NCBI GenBank assembly: GCA_028277515.1
Contig: JANQGC010000101.1
Span: 1-54,660, forward strand
Direction: 5' to 3'
Length of the DNA stretch: 54,660 bases
Source: Anaerolineae bacterium
GTDB lineage: Bacteria; Chloroflexota; Anaerolineae; Promineifilales; Promineifilaceae
A model generated the notes under the pieces. That model worked only from the letters and a program-made list of their open reading frames with translations. It was not told the DNA's origin and searched no databases. Both the position numbers and the translations under genes were made by a program. Within the stretch, counting starts at the first letter, position 1, and every line of letters starts with the position of its first letter. This document shows positions 20,349-28,420 of the stretch, one piece after another.

Positions 20349-20375
20349 GGTCAGGTTAATCGCCTGGCCTTTTTT
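20349..20375 (+). terminator. Rho-independent terminator of clpC
   Basis: GGTCAGG at 20349-20355 pairs with CCTGGCC at 20363-20369 (one G-T pair), with a seven-base loop and a run of six T at 20370-20375, ten bases after the clpC stop. Confidence 0.8.
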
Positions 20376-20410
20376 CCTTTAAATATAACTTTTATAGATC
20401 CTTAGATATA

Positions 20411-20439
20411 TTGACGTTCTCATATAATTACTGTATGCT
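20411..20439 (+). promoter_or_regulatory. Sigma70-type promoter upstream of the cold-shock gene
   Basis: TTGACG at 20411-20416 and TATGCT at 20434-20439 are exactly 17 bases apart. Transcription would start near 20446. Another TATAAT at 20423-20428 lacks a -35 at the right distance. The transcript meets a strong terminator at 20485-20519 before reaching csp. Confidence 0.6.
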
Positions 20440-20484
20440 CTAACTATCGTAAGTTCACTATCGGATAATAAAGAAAACAATTAT

Positions 20485-20519
20485 CGCCCAGGACTTCGAA
20501 GTCCCGGGCGTCTTTTTTT
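20485..20519 (+). terminator. Strong hairpin terminator in the csp leader (attenuator or small-RNA end)
   Basis: CGCCCAGGACTT at 20485-20496 and its near-complement AAGTCCCGGGCG at 20499-20510 form a GC-rich stem with one mismatch, followed by TC and seven T. It lies between the promoter at 20411 and the csp start at 20565, about 40 bases after the predicted transcription start. Confidence 0.8.
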
Positions 20520-20564
20520 GCTAAACTATTCGATAAATTAATTTGGAGTAGGAGTAACCCAACA

Positions 20565-20780
20565 ATGTCAAATGAAGAAACCGGAACCGTGAAGTGGTTT
20601 GATTCGCGAAAAGGTTATGGATTCATCCGCCGTGAAAATGGCACAGATATCTTTGTCCATTTCTCGGCTATTGAAGAGCCAATTACCCAATCGCTTGATG
20701 ATGGCGACCGCGTCACGTTTGAGGTTGGTGAGGGACGCAAAGGTCCCGCGGCCCAAAATGTTCGCCGCGTTGCTAACTAA
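20565..20780 (+). CDS. csp: Cold-shock domain protein
   Basis: A 71-residue single cold-shock domain with both RNA-binding motifs: RNP1 KGYGFI (residues 17-22) and RNP2 DIFVHF (29-34), plus the canonical TGTVKWFD start. Such proteins bind single-stranded RNA and DNA and melt mRNA structure. AGGAG at 20551-20555, nine bases before ATG 20565, supports the start. The gene sits alone between terminators; its leader contains a promoter followed by a terminator hairpin, so expression may depend on read-through. Confidence 0.95.
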   Translation: MSNEETGTVKWFDSRKGYGFIRRENGTDIFVHFSAIEEPITQSLDDGDRVTFEVGEGRKGPAAQNVRRVAN

Positions 20781-20806
20781 ATAATAGCTGTAAATTATAA
20801 TTTAAT

Positions 20807-20840
20807 AGGGACATCAAATTGTGATGTTCCTTTTTATTTT
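20807..20840. terminator. Terminator between csp and the convergent glycosyltransferase
   Basis: AGGGACATCA at 20807-20816 pairs with TGATGTTCCT at 20822-20831 (one G-T pair) with a five-base loop, followed on the plus strand by T-rich sequence to 20840. It serves csp; the minus-strand side ends the facing gene at 20844. Confidence 0.8.
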
Positions 20841-20843
20841 AAA

Positions 20844-22862
20844 TTATCGATCTGCCTCTTCTAACACGACAGGCTCTCCCAAACCTTCTAAAGTGGGCAA
20901 ATAATAAAAACCTGTTTTTATAATGTAATCCTGATCCGATAATTCGTCATTTGGAATCTGTAGTAAGAATTGGTCGATAACAACTTCTGACAATCGCCAA
21001 TCTGATGTGGGATACCCTCTGGGTTCCCTGTCAACTTGAGAAATCATGTTACCGTTGTTATCCATTACATGTACAAACACTGTATAATTCTCATCTAACA
21101 GTTTTTGGGATTCCCAGGCCAGGGTCACCAACAATTCTTGTCCCTCAACTTCACTAGCCCAACCCTCTAATTTAATTCGCTCATCAAAATAGGCTTCCTG
21201 GTTAGTTAAACCAAAATTACGGCTTGATCCAGCGGGAACATGTAATATATTGGAACTAATGACGGGTTCAGCCACGATACCAACATCGAATATTTCTAGA
21301 ATGCGACCGGGAATATGTTCCTCTCCTTCCTTGAACAAAAATATCAAATCCCTGTTTTCCCTACCGGCCGGAACAAGGCTGGTAGAAGCATTAAAATTTC
21401 GTAGTTGATCCACATCCGGTAGCGCAAACAAAATTGTCGCTAATTCTTCCTGGCCCGGTGATAGATAAATATCACTTTTTTCGCCAAATGAAGCAGCAAA
21501 TAAACCCAATTCCCAATCATCCTGATAAAAATCGGAAGCCAGAGCGGGATGTCGGTTGTAACGGACAAAATAATCTACCCCGGTCCAAACGGCGCTCGCA
21601 AACCACAATAAAATAATGATTCCTGCGGCGCTGAATGAAGCAGTGGATTCAGAATAATGTTGATTCAGCCAGGATACCAGTTTGATATAAAACCATTCGA
21701 CGCCAAGAGCAATAATAATTGCGGCTGGCGCTGCTGCACCAATTAGCCGGCCGAAATGAGGAGCATCGCCACTGAGAATCGAGGGCAGCATCATGATGCT
21801 AAACCAGAGCACGAGAAAAAGAAATCTGATTTGCTTGATTCGTAAGAAGGTTCGCCCTAATCCAATCAAGAAAAATGCTAATTGAATAATATCAAAATAC
21901 GGTCTGCCAGGCAGATTATGACGGAGATGAGTTTCCCCTCTATAAAAAAACCCTCGAAGCACTCGGCCAACATTATACGTCCAGGTCAGCCAGGGCTGGC
22001 CTTCAACAGTCCCACTTCCCTTATTAGCCACATAAGAAATACGAAAAAGAAAATAGTAGGGGTAGCGAGCAAAAAATAGCAACAAGGGTAATGCCGTTAA
22101 GGTCGCAGCCAGCGCCATAACGCTCATCTTGCCCCGGAAGCGCTGATAGGCGGCTTTATCCACCAGGAACCAGAGAGGAGTAAATAAAACCCAGAGAAGA
22201 GGAAATATGCGGGCAGAGGCAAATGTATAAATACTTAACCCAAGAAAAAGCCCAGCTACAGCAAACCAGGGCCATACCTTATTACCGGGCTTGTTTTCAT
22301 AACCATCGTTGATGCCTTTCATGAAACAAGCAACAGTCAATGTTTCAAATGGCACAAACAACATGGCTCGAATCCCAAAGCGGCTGAAATGTACAGCGGG
22401 ATAGATGATGGCTATTACAGCAGCGGCCGTTAAAGGAATGAGATATCCGCGATCCGGGAACAAAGCACGAGCGGCGAAAAATGTCGTCAACACCGCCAGT
22501 ACACCCGCGGCAGCCGGAACAGCTCTTATCGCGACAGGTGTAGCATCAAGCAGCGCGATGGATAAAGCCATTAAATAAACATGAAACGGCTCTCGCCCAT
22601 AATTACCTTCAAAAAAGATGGGGAATCGAGATTCCTGTGGCGGCCGTTGGGCATGGGCATCTTGAGTATAAAGTTCCCATCCCTCATAAAACTGCGGAAA
22701 GGATTTACCTTGAAGCAATGACAATGCATCAAGCCCATTGTAAGCTTCATCATGATAGAGGCCGGGTGGCAAATCACCTAAATTCCAAAAACGAAAAAAG
22801 GCCGCAGCGATCAATATTAGCAGCAATACTATGGTAGCCGTTCGCCTATCTTCCACCAGCAT
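20844..22862 (-). CDS. ArnT/PMT-like GT-C glycosyltransferase with C-terminal beta-module
   Basis: A 672-residue membrane enzyme. The first loop has LYHDEAYNGLDA with D38-E39, the GT39-type catalytic acidic pair, then GNYGREPFHVYL. About eleven helices span ~9-420. The extracytoplasmic tail ends in one beta-module (~560-672) with YTVFVHVMDNNGNMISQVD, then YPTSDWRLSEVV, the same module found at the ends of the proteins at 10611-13364, 13361-16255 and 49552-51414. It likely transfers sugars from a polyprenyl carrier on the outer face of the membrane. ATG 22862 directly starts a helix. Terminators flank the gene, so it forms its own unit. Sugar and acceptor cannot be told. Confidence 0.85.
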   Translation of the reverse strand: MLVEDRRTATIVLLLILIAAAFFRFWNLGDLPPGLYHDEAYNGLDALSLLQGKSFPQFYEGWELYTQDAHAQRPPQESRFPIFFEGNYGREPFHVYLMALSIALLDATPVAIRAVPAAAGVLAVLTTFFAARALFPDRGYLIPLTAAAVIAIIYPAVHFSRFGIRAMLFVPFETLTVACFMKGINDGYENKPGNKVWPWFAVAGLFLGLSIYTFASARIFPLLWVLFTPLWFLVDKAAYQRFRGKMSVMALAATLTALPLLLFFARYPYYFLFRISYVANKGSGTVEGQPWLTWTYNVGRVLRGFFYRGETHLRHNLPGRPYFDIIQLAFFLIGLGRTFLRIKQIRFLFLVLWFSIMMLPSILSGDAPHFGRLIGAAAPAAIIIALGVEWFYIKLVSWLNQHYSESTASFSAAGIIILLWFASAVWTGVDYFVRYNRHPALASDFYQDDWELGLFAASFGEKSDIYLSPGQEELATILFALPDVDQLRNFNASTSLVPAGRENRDLIFLFKEGEEHIPGRILEIFDVGIVAEPVISSNILHVPAGSSRNFGLTNQEAYFDERIKLEGWASEVEGQELLVTLAWESQKLLDENYTVFVHVMDNNGNMISQVDREPRGYPTSDWRLSEVVIDQFLLQIPNDELSDQDYIIKTGFYYLPTLEGLGEPVVLEEADR

Positions 22863-22886
22863 AAGCTCAATATTCTACCACACGAC

Positions 22887-22925
22887 AAAAAAGAACATGG
22901 GCCGGTTACCCATGTTCTTTTTATG
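22887..22925 (-). terminator. Perfect-stem terminator of the membrane-protein gene at 23000-23560
   Basis: AAGAACATGGG at 22891-22901 is the exact complement of CCCATGTTCTT at 22909-22919, with a seven-base loop. On the minus strand it ends in a T run, 75 bases after the stop at 23000; T-rich sequence on the other side makes it usable in both directions. Confidence 0.85.
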
Positions 22926-22999
22926 ATTTACCTACCGTCCAGCATTTATGATGCTTGGCGGGGAAATAAATTTTCAAGTTTGATGTGGTTGGAAAAGGT

Positions 23000-23560
23000 C
23001 TATGTTAATTTGCCGCTCCTATTATTGCGGACCAACATATATACCCCTAAGGCAATTAAGCCAAGAGACATCACAGGATTAAAATTGCCAAAAGCGATGA
23101 TTTCAAAAAAGAAAGCCAGGCCAATAAAGAGCAAAAACATCACACGAATAAATTTGACTGCCCGTTCATGCAGCGCTTCATTATCGTCAAATCGCGTAAT
23201 ATACATCACAGCGGCTGGGATTGAGGCAATAACCAAAGGCCAGCTATATGCCCATGCTTCAAAGTGGTCAGTCACGTTCATTGCCATCATCAAGATCCCT
23301 GATGTCAAAATCATCGCCCCTGGAATAGCCAGGAAACTTAAATTGCTTTGCCGGTCGACCGTTGAATGATAAGCCGGCCACATAAGCAGCAGACCTGGGC
23401 CGATGATAAACCCCGGCCACAAAAATTCAATTAAATCAATTCCAAAGATGGCTGCAAAAAGCAAAAAGGCACCCCCACCAATTAATAAATAGGCTGGAGT
23501 CGATGAATGAACTTTTAACTTTGCTGCTTCTTCTGCTTTAAAGATAGTTTCCTCAGACAT
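23000..23560 (-). CDS. Small polytopic membrane protein (LiaI/LiaF-TM-like)
   Basis: A 186-residue protein with about five hydrophobic helices in pairs (AYLLIGGGAFLLFAAIF, LIEFLWPGFIIGPGLLLM, AIPGAMILTSGILMMAM, WPLVIASIPAAVMYI, IRVMFLLFIGLAFFFEII). The short helix pairs with Gly-Pro turns recall the LiaI/LiaF transmembrane domain and related small DUF families, which is a weak match. I start at ATG 23560 because GGAG lies eight bases upstream (minus strand) and the 14 residues upstream of it look like leader. It is a single-gene unit with its own terminator. Function unknown. Confidence 0.7.
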   Translation of the reverse strand: MSEETIFKAEEAAKLKVHSSTPAYLLIGGGAFLLFAAIFGIDLIEFLWPGFIIGPGLLLMWPAYHSTVDRQSNLSFLAIPGAMILTSGILMMAMNVTDHFEAWAYSWPLVIASIPAAVMYITRFDDNEALHERAVKFIRVMFLLFIGLAFFFEIIAFGNFNPVMSLGLIALGVYMLVRNNRSGKLT

Positions 23561-23776
23561 AATAATAACTCCTTTTGTATTGTGCTTACTGTCTGTACGC
23601 ACGAGCCCACGAGAAGTTGCAATGTTATACCTTACTAAATTATCTCAACACCTTAGATTCAACGACCTCTTTAAGATTATTAAGATGATCGCCACCTTCT
23701 CGTTTCAAAATGGATGCAACCACCGGCAGCCTGAGTTTATTCAAACCGCCGCTACTCACATCACAAGTTAAAACGA

Positions 23777-24973
23777 TTAACCTGCGGCGACTGTACTAGA
23801 TTCCGGTTGCCCTAAAGGAACAAAATCAATCTCCAACATGCCTGATCTTAATGCGCCACCCGCTGCTTTCATCTTGGCCAGCACCATAGGCAAAATCATT
23901 TCTCGCTTAAAGTTGCCGATGGTAATAAACATTTCATCACCGCGCTTGCGCAAACGGACATCAGTGCCGGTCACAAAGGGGATTGGAATGCGCAAGCGGT
24001 AGCCGCCATTCTCCATTTCGATAATTTCTTGCAATGTGCCCGTGAAAAATATTTTTCCAGGATCTTCATTGCCGAAGCAGTCAATGGCCAGGCGTGATAA
24101 TGCATCCAGACCAACCACCTCTTCCGCATAATATGGCGCACGCCAGATAGGGAGCGGCCGAAAGTTGTCCTCGATCATTTGCAAATAACGGGCCTGGATC
24201 TCGCGGCGTTTTGAATAAAATTCTCCTTCTTCAACCGATTCAGGAAGAATTCGATTGACCACAATACTATCAACCGGGTAATTAAACAAGCCAAGATAAC
24301 TAATCGCCCGTTCAGCCTCACGAATGACCATTTTCTCAGGCTGCATGACGACTCGATAGCTGGCAACTTCAGGATTACTCAAGGTTTCCCGCAACTCGGC
24401 CGTTGCCTCATCTAGCTTGTCCAAAGCATTCAATAGCTCCAATGGTCCTTTCATCATACGGCCGGCAAATGGTTTAAGAGCCTTCATCACTCCCGTCTCA
24501 TAGCGCGATAAATGACCAGCATACCAACGGAATGTGTCAGGAATGGTCAATAAGCGAATTGTTTCACCAGTTGGTGCTGCATCAATAATGACACGATCAA
24601 AATTTTGTTCTTGAGCTTGTTTGTTAATATGCAACAAACTTACAATCTCATCCATTCCAGGAATAGCCGACAGCTCATCAGCAACGACGTTATTAATGCC
24701 AGGTCCGCTAATAAAGCCGGATACATAATCCTGGATTACCCCCCAATAGTTGTGCATGTCAGCAATAACACTAATTTCTTGGGCCCATAAATTTGGGGTG
24801 ATCTCTAAGGGTTTATCCGTTAATGGGATATCAAAAGAATCGGCAAGACTGTGGGCAATGTCAGTGCTCGCTACCAAAGTACGATAGCCTAATTCAGCAC
24901 TGCGCAAAGCAGTGGCTGCTGCAACTGTGGTTTTACCCACACCCCCTTTGCCTAAATATAAAATGATGCGCAT
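23777..24973 (-). CDS. ArsA/GET3-type ATPase with Hsp20-like C-terminal domain
   Basis: A 398-residue cytosolic P-loop ATPase of the ArsA/Get3 family. The deviant Walker A GKGGVGKTT is at 8-16, the switch I region STDIAHSLADSF at ~36-47, and Walker B-like DRVIIDAAPTGETIRLL at ~130. Residues ~325-395 resemble the ArsA_HSP20 domain (GYRLRIPIPFV, VRLRKRGDEMFITIGNFKRE). Bacterial members of this type are usually not arsenic pumps and no arsenic gene is nearby; a client-handling or membrane-protein-targeting role is possible but unproven. AGGAG lies seven bases before ATG 24973. An intergenic repeat sits 60-130 bases upstream. Confidence 0.88.
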   Translation of the reverse strand: MRIILYLGKGGVGKTTVAAATALRSAELGYRTLVASTDIAHSLADSFDIPLTDKPLEITPNLWAQEISVIADMHNYWGVIQDYVSGFISGPGINNVVADELSAIPGMDEIVSLLHINKQAQEQNFDRVIIDAAPTGETIRLLTIPDTFRWYAGHLSRYETGVMKALKPFAGRMMKGPLELLNALDKLDEATAELRETLSNPEVASYRVVMQPEKMVIREAERAISYLGLFNYPVDSIVVNRILPESVEEGEFYSKRREIQARYLQMIEDNFRPLPIWRAPYYAEEVVGLDALSRLAIDCFGNEDPGKIFFTGTLQEIIEMENGGYRLRIPIPFVTGTDVRLRKRGDEMFITIGNFKREMILPMVLAKMKAAGGALRSGMLEIDFVPLGQPESSTVAAG

Positions 24974-25032
24974 AAAATTCTCCTATGAATCACCCACATT
25001 ACGTAATTATTGGTGTAGCGGTTGCTGATATA

Positions 25033-25105
25033 ATGAATCTTGAATGTTTAAACAGGCAAATCTTGTAACCGCAAAATCCATTTCGCGTCCCTAAGGCAGG
25101 GTATA
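25033..25105. repeat. Intergenic repeat, copy 1
   Basis: About 73 bases that align with 46376-46449, nearly identical over the central part (for instance GTAACCGCAAAATCCATTTC in both). Each copy directly follows the stop of a minus-strand gene and lies just upstream of the next minus-strand gene. Each contains two AATCTTG units 22 bases apart. Confidence 0.85.
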
Positions 25106-25115
25106 AATCCTCGGT

Positions 25116-26825
25116 TTATACCTGCCAGGAGTCAAAATCTTCAAGAACGGAACCGCCAATGAATTCTCGTAAAATAGAATCTCCGGAAACATGAGGCAGA
25201 TCCTTAGGTGAAATAGGATCGAACCATTGTAAAAAGGCTAAAAGCCGGTTGGCTTCAATTCTCTGTGGCGTACCAGGCTCTACTTGAAGCAATAATGGCT
25301 GGGCCAGCTTCTTGAGTACCGACAATTCATACACTAAGGCCGAGTTGAAAAATATGTCAGCATTATTTTGATACGGGAAAATGTGCCTTTTCTCTCCCCT
25401 GCGCACACTGGCCCATCGTCCAATCGTGTCGGCTGCTGAATAACCCCTATGGGCCGCATCACGAACAATGCGGCGCAACAATCGCGTGTCAGTCGTCGGC
25501 ACGCGATTATGCTTGTCTAAATTTAGTTGGGTTAAGGCCGAAATGAAAATTCGATACATTGTTGCGGGTGCGATACCTTCAACCAACTGTGAATTTAAAG
25601 CATGAATACCTTCAATAATGATCACATGATCTTTATGGATTCTAAATTCATCGCCCCACTCCCGGCGACCGGTATGAAAATTAAAAATGGGTCGAACAAT
25701 TGCTTCTCCATCCAAGAGCTGCTTAATATGGGTGCGAAATAGAATTAAATCCAGCGCTTCCAGTGCCTCGAAATCATATTCACCTTGTTCATCACGCGGC
25801 GTGTCTTCACGATTGACAAAATAATTATCCATGGCAATAGTGATCGGAAAAACCCCATTGGCCAGAAGCTGAATAGACAGTCTTTTGCTAAATGTCGTTT
25901 TTCCCGCAGAGGTAGGACCAGATATAAGAACAATTTTTACTTTCGGGCGACTTGCAATCTCTGAGGCAATGGCTGATAACTGTCTGCTGTGCAGCGCCTC
26001 TGCAATTAAAATAATATCCCGTGTCCGCCCTTCAATAATGGCTTCATTCAACCCTGTCAGGCTTGCTACCCCCATTATTTCCAGCCATTCTTGATATTCG
26101 CGGAAAACACGGGCTAATCGTGGTTCATCTTCAAATGGCTGTAATTTGTCAGGCCAATGGCGCCGGGGAAATTGCAGGATGAATCCATCCTTATAGTGAT
26201 GCAAGTCAAAAATCTCAAGATATCCAGTCGATGGGACCATGTGCCCATGAAAATAATCCCGCACTCCATTCAATTCATATAATTTTAAGTAATCTTTCCG
26301 TCGCCTGGCGAAAAGATCTGCTTTTTCAATATCACCTTGGGAACGAAATATATGAAGGGCTTCGTCTAATGGGACGCGTACTTTATAAATTGGCAAATCA
26401 CATGTAACCAATTCTTGCATCCTTTTCTTGAGTAACTCCAGCTCATCGTCTGTTAGTCGATTTTCATCATCCCTCTCACAATAATATCCGCCGAAGGGCA
26501 TGGAATGATGAACGGTAAAAATTCGCCCGGGAAAAACTTCTGCAGCAGCTACAACCATTAAAAAGGTTAAGGATCGCCGGTAAATGCGCGTCCCGTCAGA
26601 ATCGGCCGTGGTCACAGGCACAATGTCCGCATCAAAATTCAGAGGTTGGGCAAGCTCTCTTAACTTTCCATTAACAAGGGCAGCGACAACCTTTCCATTT
26701 GTTTCTGGGTTTTCCTGCTGCAAAAATCGCTCAACCGTTGTTCCAATCGGGCCTTCCCACACAGAATCATCAAGAAACCGCGCCTGGACGGTTATTCTAC
26801 GACTTGTTGCTTTTATTTCATCCAT
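25116..26825 (-). CDS. Uridine-kinase-family nucleoside kinase with TGS and tRNA-synthetase-like N-terminus
   Basis: A 569-residue cytosolic protein. Residues ~10-75 form a TGS-like domain and ~85-230 resemble the second additional domain of threonyl-tRNA synthetase (FTVHHSMPFGGYYCERDD, HHYKDGFILQFPRR). Residues ~290-500 are a P-loop kinase of the uridine-kinase/phosphoribulokinase type: ISGPTSAGKTTFSKRL, IAMDNYFVNREDTPRDE, and VIIIEGIHALN. The arrangement is that of TGS-containing nucleoside kinases found in several bacterial phyla; substrate is probably a nucleoside but not shown. ATG 26825. An imperfect hairpin (25095-25107 with 25115-25126) overlaps the stop codon and is followed by the intergenic repeat. 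No operon partner is evident. Confidence 0.87.
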   Translation of the reverse strand: MDEIKATSRRITVQARFLDDSVWEGPIGTTVERFLQQENPETNGKVVAALVNGKLRELAQPLNFDADIVPVTTADSDGTRIYRRSLTFLMVVAAAEVFPGRIFTVHHSMPFGGYYCERDDENRLTDDELELLKKRMQELVTCDLPIYKVRVPLDEALHIFRSQGDIEKADLFARRRKDYLKLYELNGVRDYFHGHMVPSTGYLEIFDLHHYKDGFILQFPRRHWPDKLQPFEDEPRLARVFREYQEWLEIMGVASLTGLNEAIIEGRTRDIILIAEALHSRQLSAIASEIASRPKVKIVLISGPTSAGKTTFSKRLSIQLLANGVFPITIAMDNYFVNREDTPRDEQGEYDFEALEALDLILFRTHIKQLLDGEAIVRPIFNFHTGRREWGDEFRIHKDHVIIIEGIHALNSQLVEGIAPATMYRIFISALTQLNLDKHNRVPTTDTRLLRRIVRDAAHRGYSAADTIGRWASVRRGEKRHIFPYQNNADIFFNSALVYELSVLKKLAQPLLLQVEPGTPQRIEANRLLAFLQWFDPISPKDLPHVSGDSILREFIGGSVLEDFDSWQV

Positions 26826-26895
26826 GAACTAACTCAAAACCAAAAATATCAGACCTGGAAAGCCACCACTCAGTTATGCTCTTCGTCTGCCGAAA

Positions 26896-27669
26896 TCAAG
26901 CGGCAAACCCACCATTCACATATTTGATTATCAAATCAACACTCTTTGGAATAGCAGAATACACAATCGCCAACACCTTTTGTACCGGTATTTTAGAAAA
27001 AAGATGATCTTGCATCCACCCCTCATCGTTAAGTTTATCAGCAAATCCTTCAGGGGTCATCTGTAAGCGGCCGGCATAAATACGCACCGTTTCAGAAATA
27101 CCACCCGGTTGAAGCTGGGCAATTAAAAATTGCCGCCATTGAATCAAGTTTTCATCTGAAGCAAAAGGCAACCAATCGTGCGGCCTGCTCTCTGCTAACG
27201 TCTCCGCCATATCAAATGGTAATTGATCAAGGGCTATTTGGTCGATGTAAGTCAGCAAAATTAAGTGGACGAGTCGACGATTTTCAATTTCGCCGAGATG
27301 CGGTGCATCATGAAAATAAGGAATCAAAATTTCTCGAAACCAGATTAAATCTAGCAGAAGATGGGCTGCGTAAGCAGCAACAAAAGCCGAATGCTCAATG
27401 GACAACTGATCGACGAATGCTAATTGGGGATACGTTGAAAACATTCTTGGATAGGCCTGGTTATCGGGCTGCGGTGGTAATCTATAAAAATGAGTTACCT
27501 CTCGCGGTTGGCCGCTGATGATTTGAAAGTCCGGGGCCACACTACCTAAACAAAAAGACGGCCATCCATCACGAAATATATACGCACTTCGTTCATTCTT
27601 ATCTTCTATTTGGTTTAACTCTATGCGAATCTTTTCAGCAATATGCAAATGTGTAAATGGTGAGGGCAT
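26896..27669 (-). CDS. Zinc-dependent phospholipase C-like protein
   Basis: A 257-residue all-alpha protein matching the zinc-dependent PLC/S1-P1-like superfamily: MPSPFTHLHIAEK at the start, GSVAPDFQ, THFYRLP and FVAAYAAHLLLDLIW supply the His/Asp ligands expected for a metal site. The domain occurs in many bacterial proteins of unknown substrate, so lipase activity should not be assumed. No signal peptide is visible. It lies three bases after the stop of the unknown protein at 27673-28233, with which it is surely co-expressed. Moderate confidence in family, low in activity. Confidence 0.75.
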   Translation of the reverse strand: MPSPFTHLHIAEKIRIELNQIEDKNERSAYIFRDGWPSFCLGSVAPDFQIISGQPREVTHFYRLPPQPDNQAYPRMFSTYPQLAFVDQLSIEHSAFVAAYAAHLLLDLIWFREILIPYFHDAPHLGEIENRRLVHLILLTYIDQIALDQLPFDMAETLAESRPHDWLPFASDENLIQWRQFLIAQLQPGGISETVRIYAGRLQMTPEGFADKLNDEGWMQDHLFSKIPVQKVLAIVYSAIPKSVDLIIKYVNGGFAA

Positions 27670-27672
27670 CGA

Positions 27673-28233
27673 TTAATAACCTGGATCTGGAAAATTTTTA
27701 TCTACTTTAATATCCTCTAAACGACTACCAAACGGTATTTGCCACCAATTAACATGAGCCGCTCGCAAAGGAAAATTTATTTCTGAAGGCTTTGTTATCT
27801 TATTAGGAGTATCAATTGAGTTCGCTGGAAGCAAAATTGAATGAATGATTGTGCCTTCTTGCACGGATTGCGTTTTATCTTTGTATAAGTAGGCCGGTAA
27901 GCGCGCATAAAGTTCTAATTCTCTTAGGAAACATTGGGTTTCTCGTCCATCCTCTTCATATCCAAATATCTCCGCACGGGGAAACTGCTCGCCGTTAGCT
28001 TTTACCCATTCATACAGCTTAATACCTCGAACTTCGCGCCCCCAATCATCAAGAACGAAAGCTGGGAACACATTGCCCCCTGTTCCTCTCGTCACAAATG
28101 CCAGCCGCAAGAAAACAGGATTTGGGCGATTTAATTCCGAATTTGACCAGTGAAGCAATAACACCAATCCTTCGTCACTGTCCGCAGTTTCACCTTCTAC
28201 TGGAATTATTATCGGCTTCAAAAAGTTCTCCAT
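27673..28233 (-). CDS. Hypothetical protein, co-operonic with the PLC-like protein
   Basis: A 186-residue soluble protein I do not recognise. It has mixed alpha/beta character with conserved-looking aromatic-rich strands (FVLDDWGREVRGIKLYEWV, LELYARLPAYLYKD, AAHVNWWQIPFGSRLEDI), no signal peptide, helix or metal motif. ATG 28233 follows an AT-rich leader; the stop is three bases from the next start, so translation is probably coupled. Codon use looks like its neighbours. It could be a partner of the downstream putative metal-dependent hydrolase. Confidence 0.65.
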   Translation of the reverse strand: MENFLKPIIIPVEGETADSDEGLVLLLHWSNSELNRPNPVFLRLAFVTRGTGGNVFPAFVLDDWGREVRGIKLYEWVKANGEQFPRAEIFGYEEDGRETQCFLRELELYARLPAYLYKDKTQSVQEGTIIHSILLPANSIDTPNKITKPSEINFPLRAAHVNWWQIPFGSRLEDIKVDKNFPDPGY

Positions 28234-28420
28234 TTTTAGATAATTTCAAATCTTTGAAAGTTTACTCGCCCATGAAAAGGAATACAAATGAGCACGCATC
28301 TAAGGGTTTGTTGAGGCTATAACGTAGCTTAATCAACTGGTATCGGAATCATTGTTCAGGTACGATCAAGAAGTCCCAAATCATAAATTTAGGAAATGTG
28401 CTTCGGTAGAGTAGTTATTT

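Noticed and set aside
23580..23771. Small plus-strand frame in the gap before the ArsA-type gene
   Set aside because: No ribosome site, no recognisable protein, and it lies in the upstream region of a minus-strand gene.
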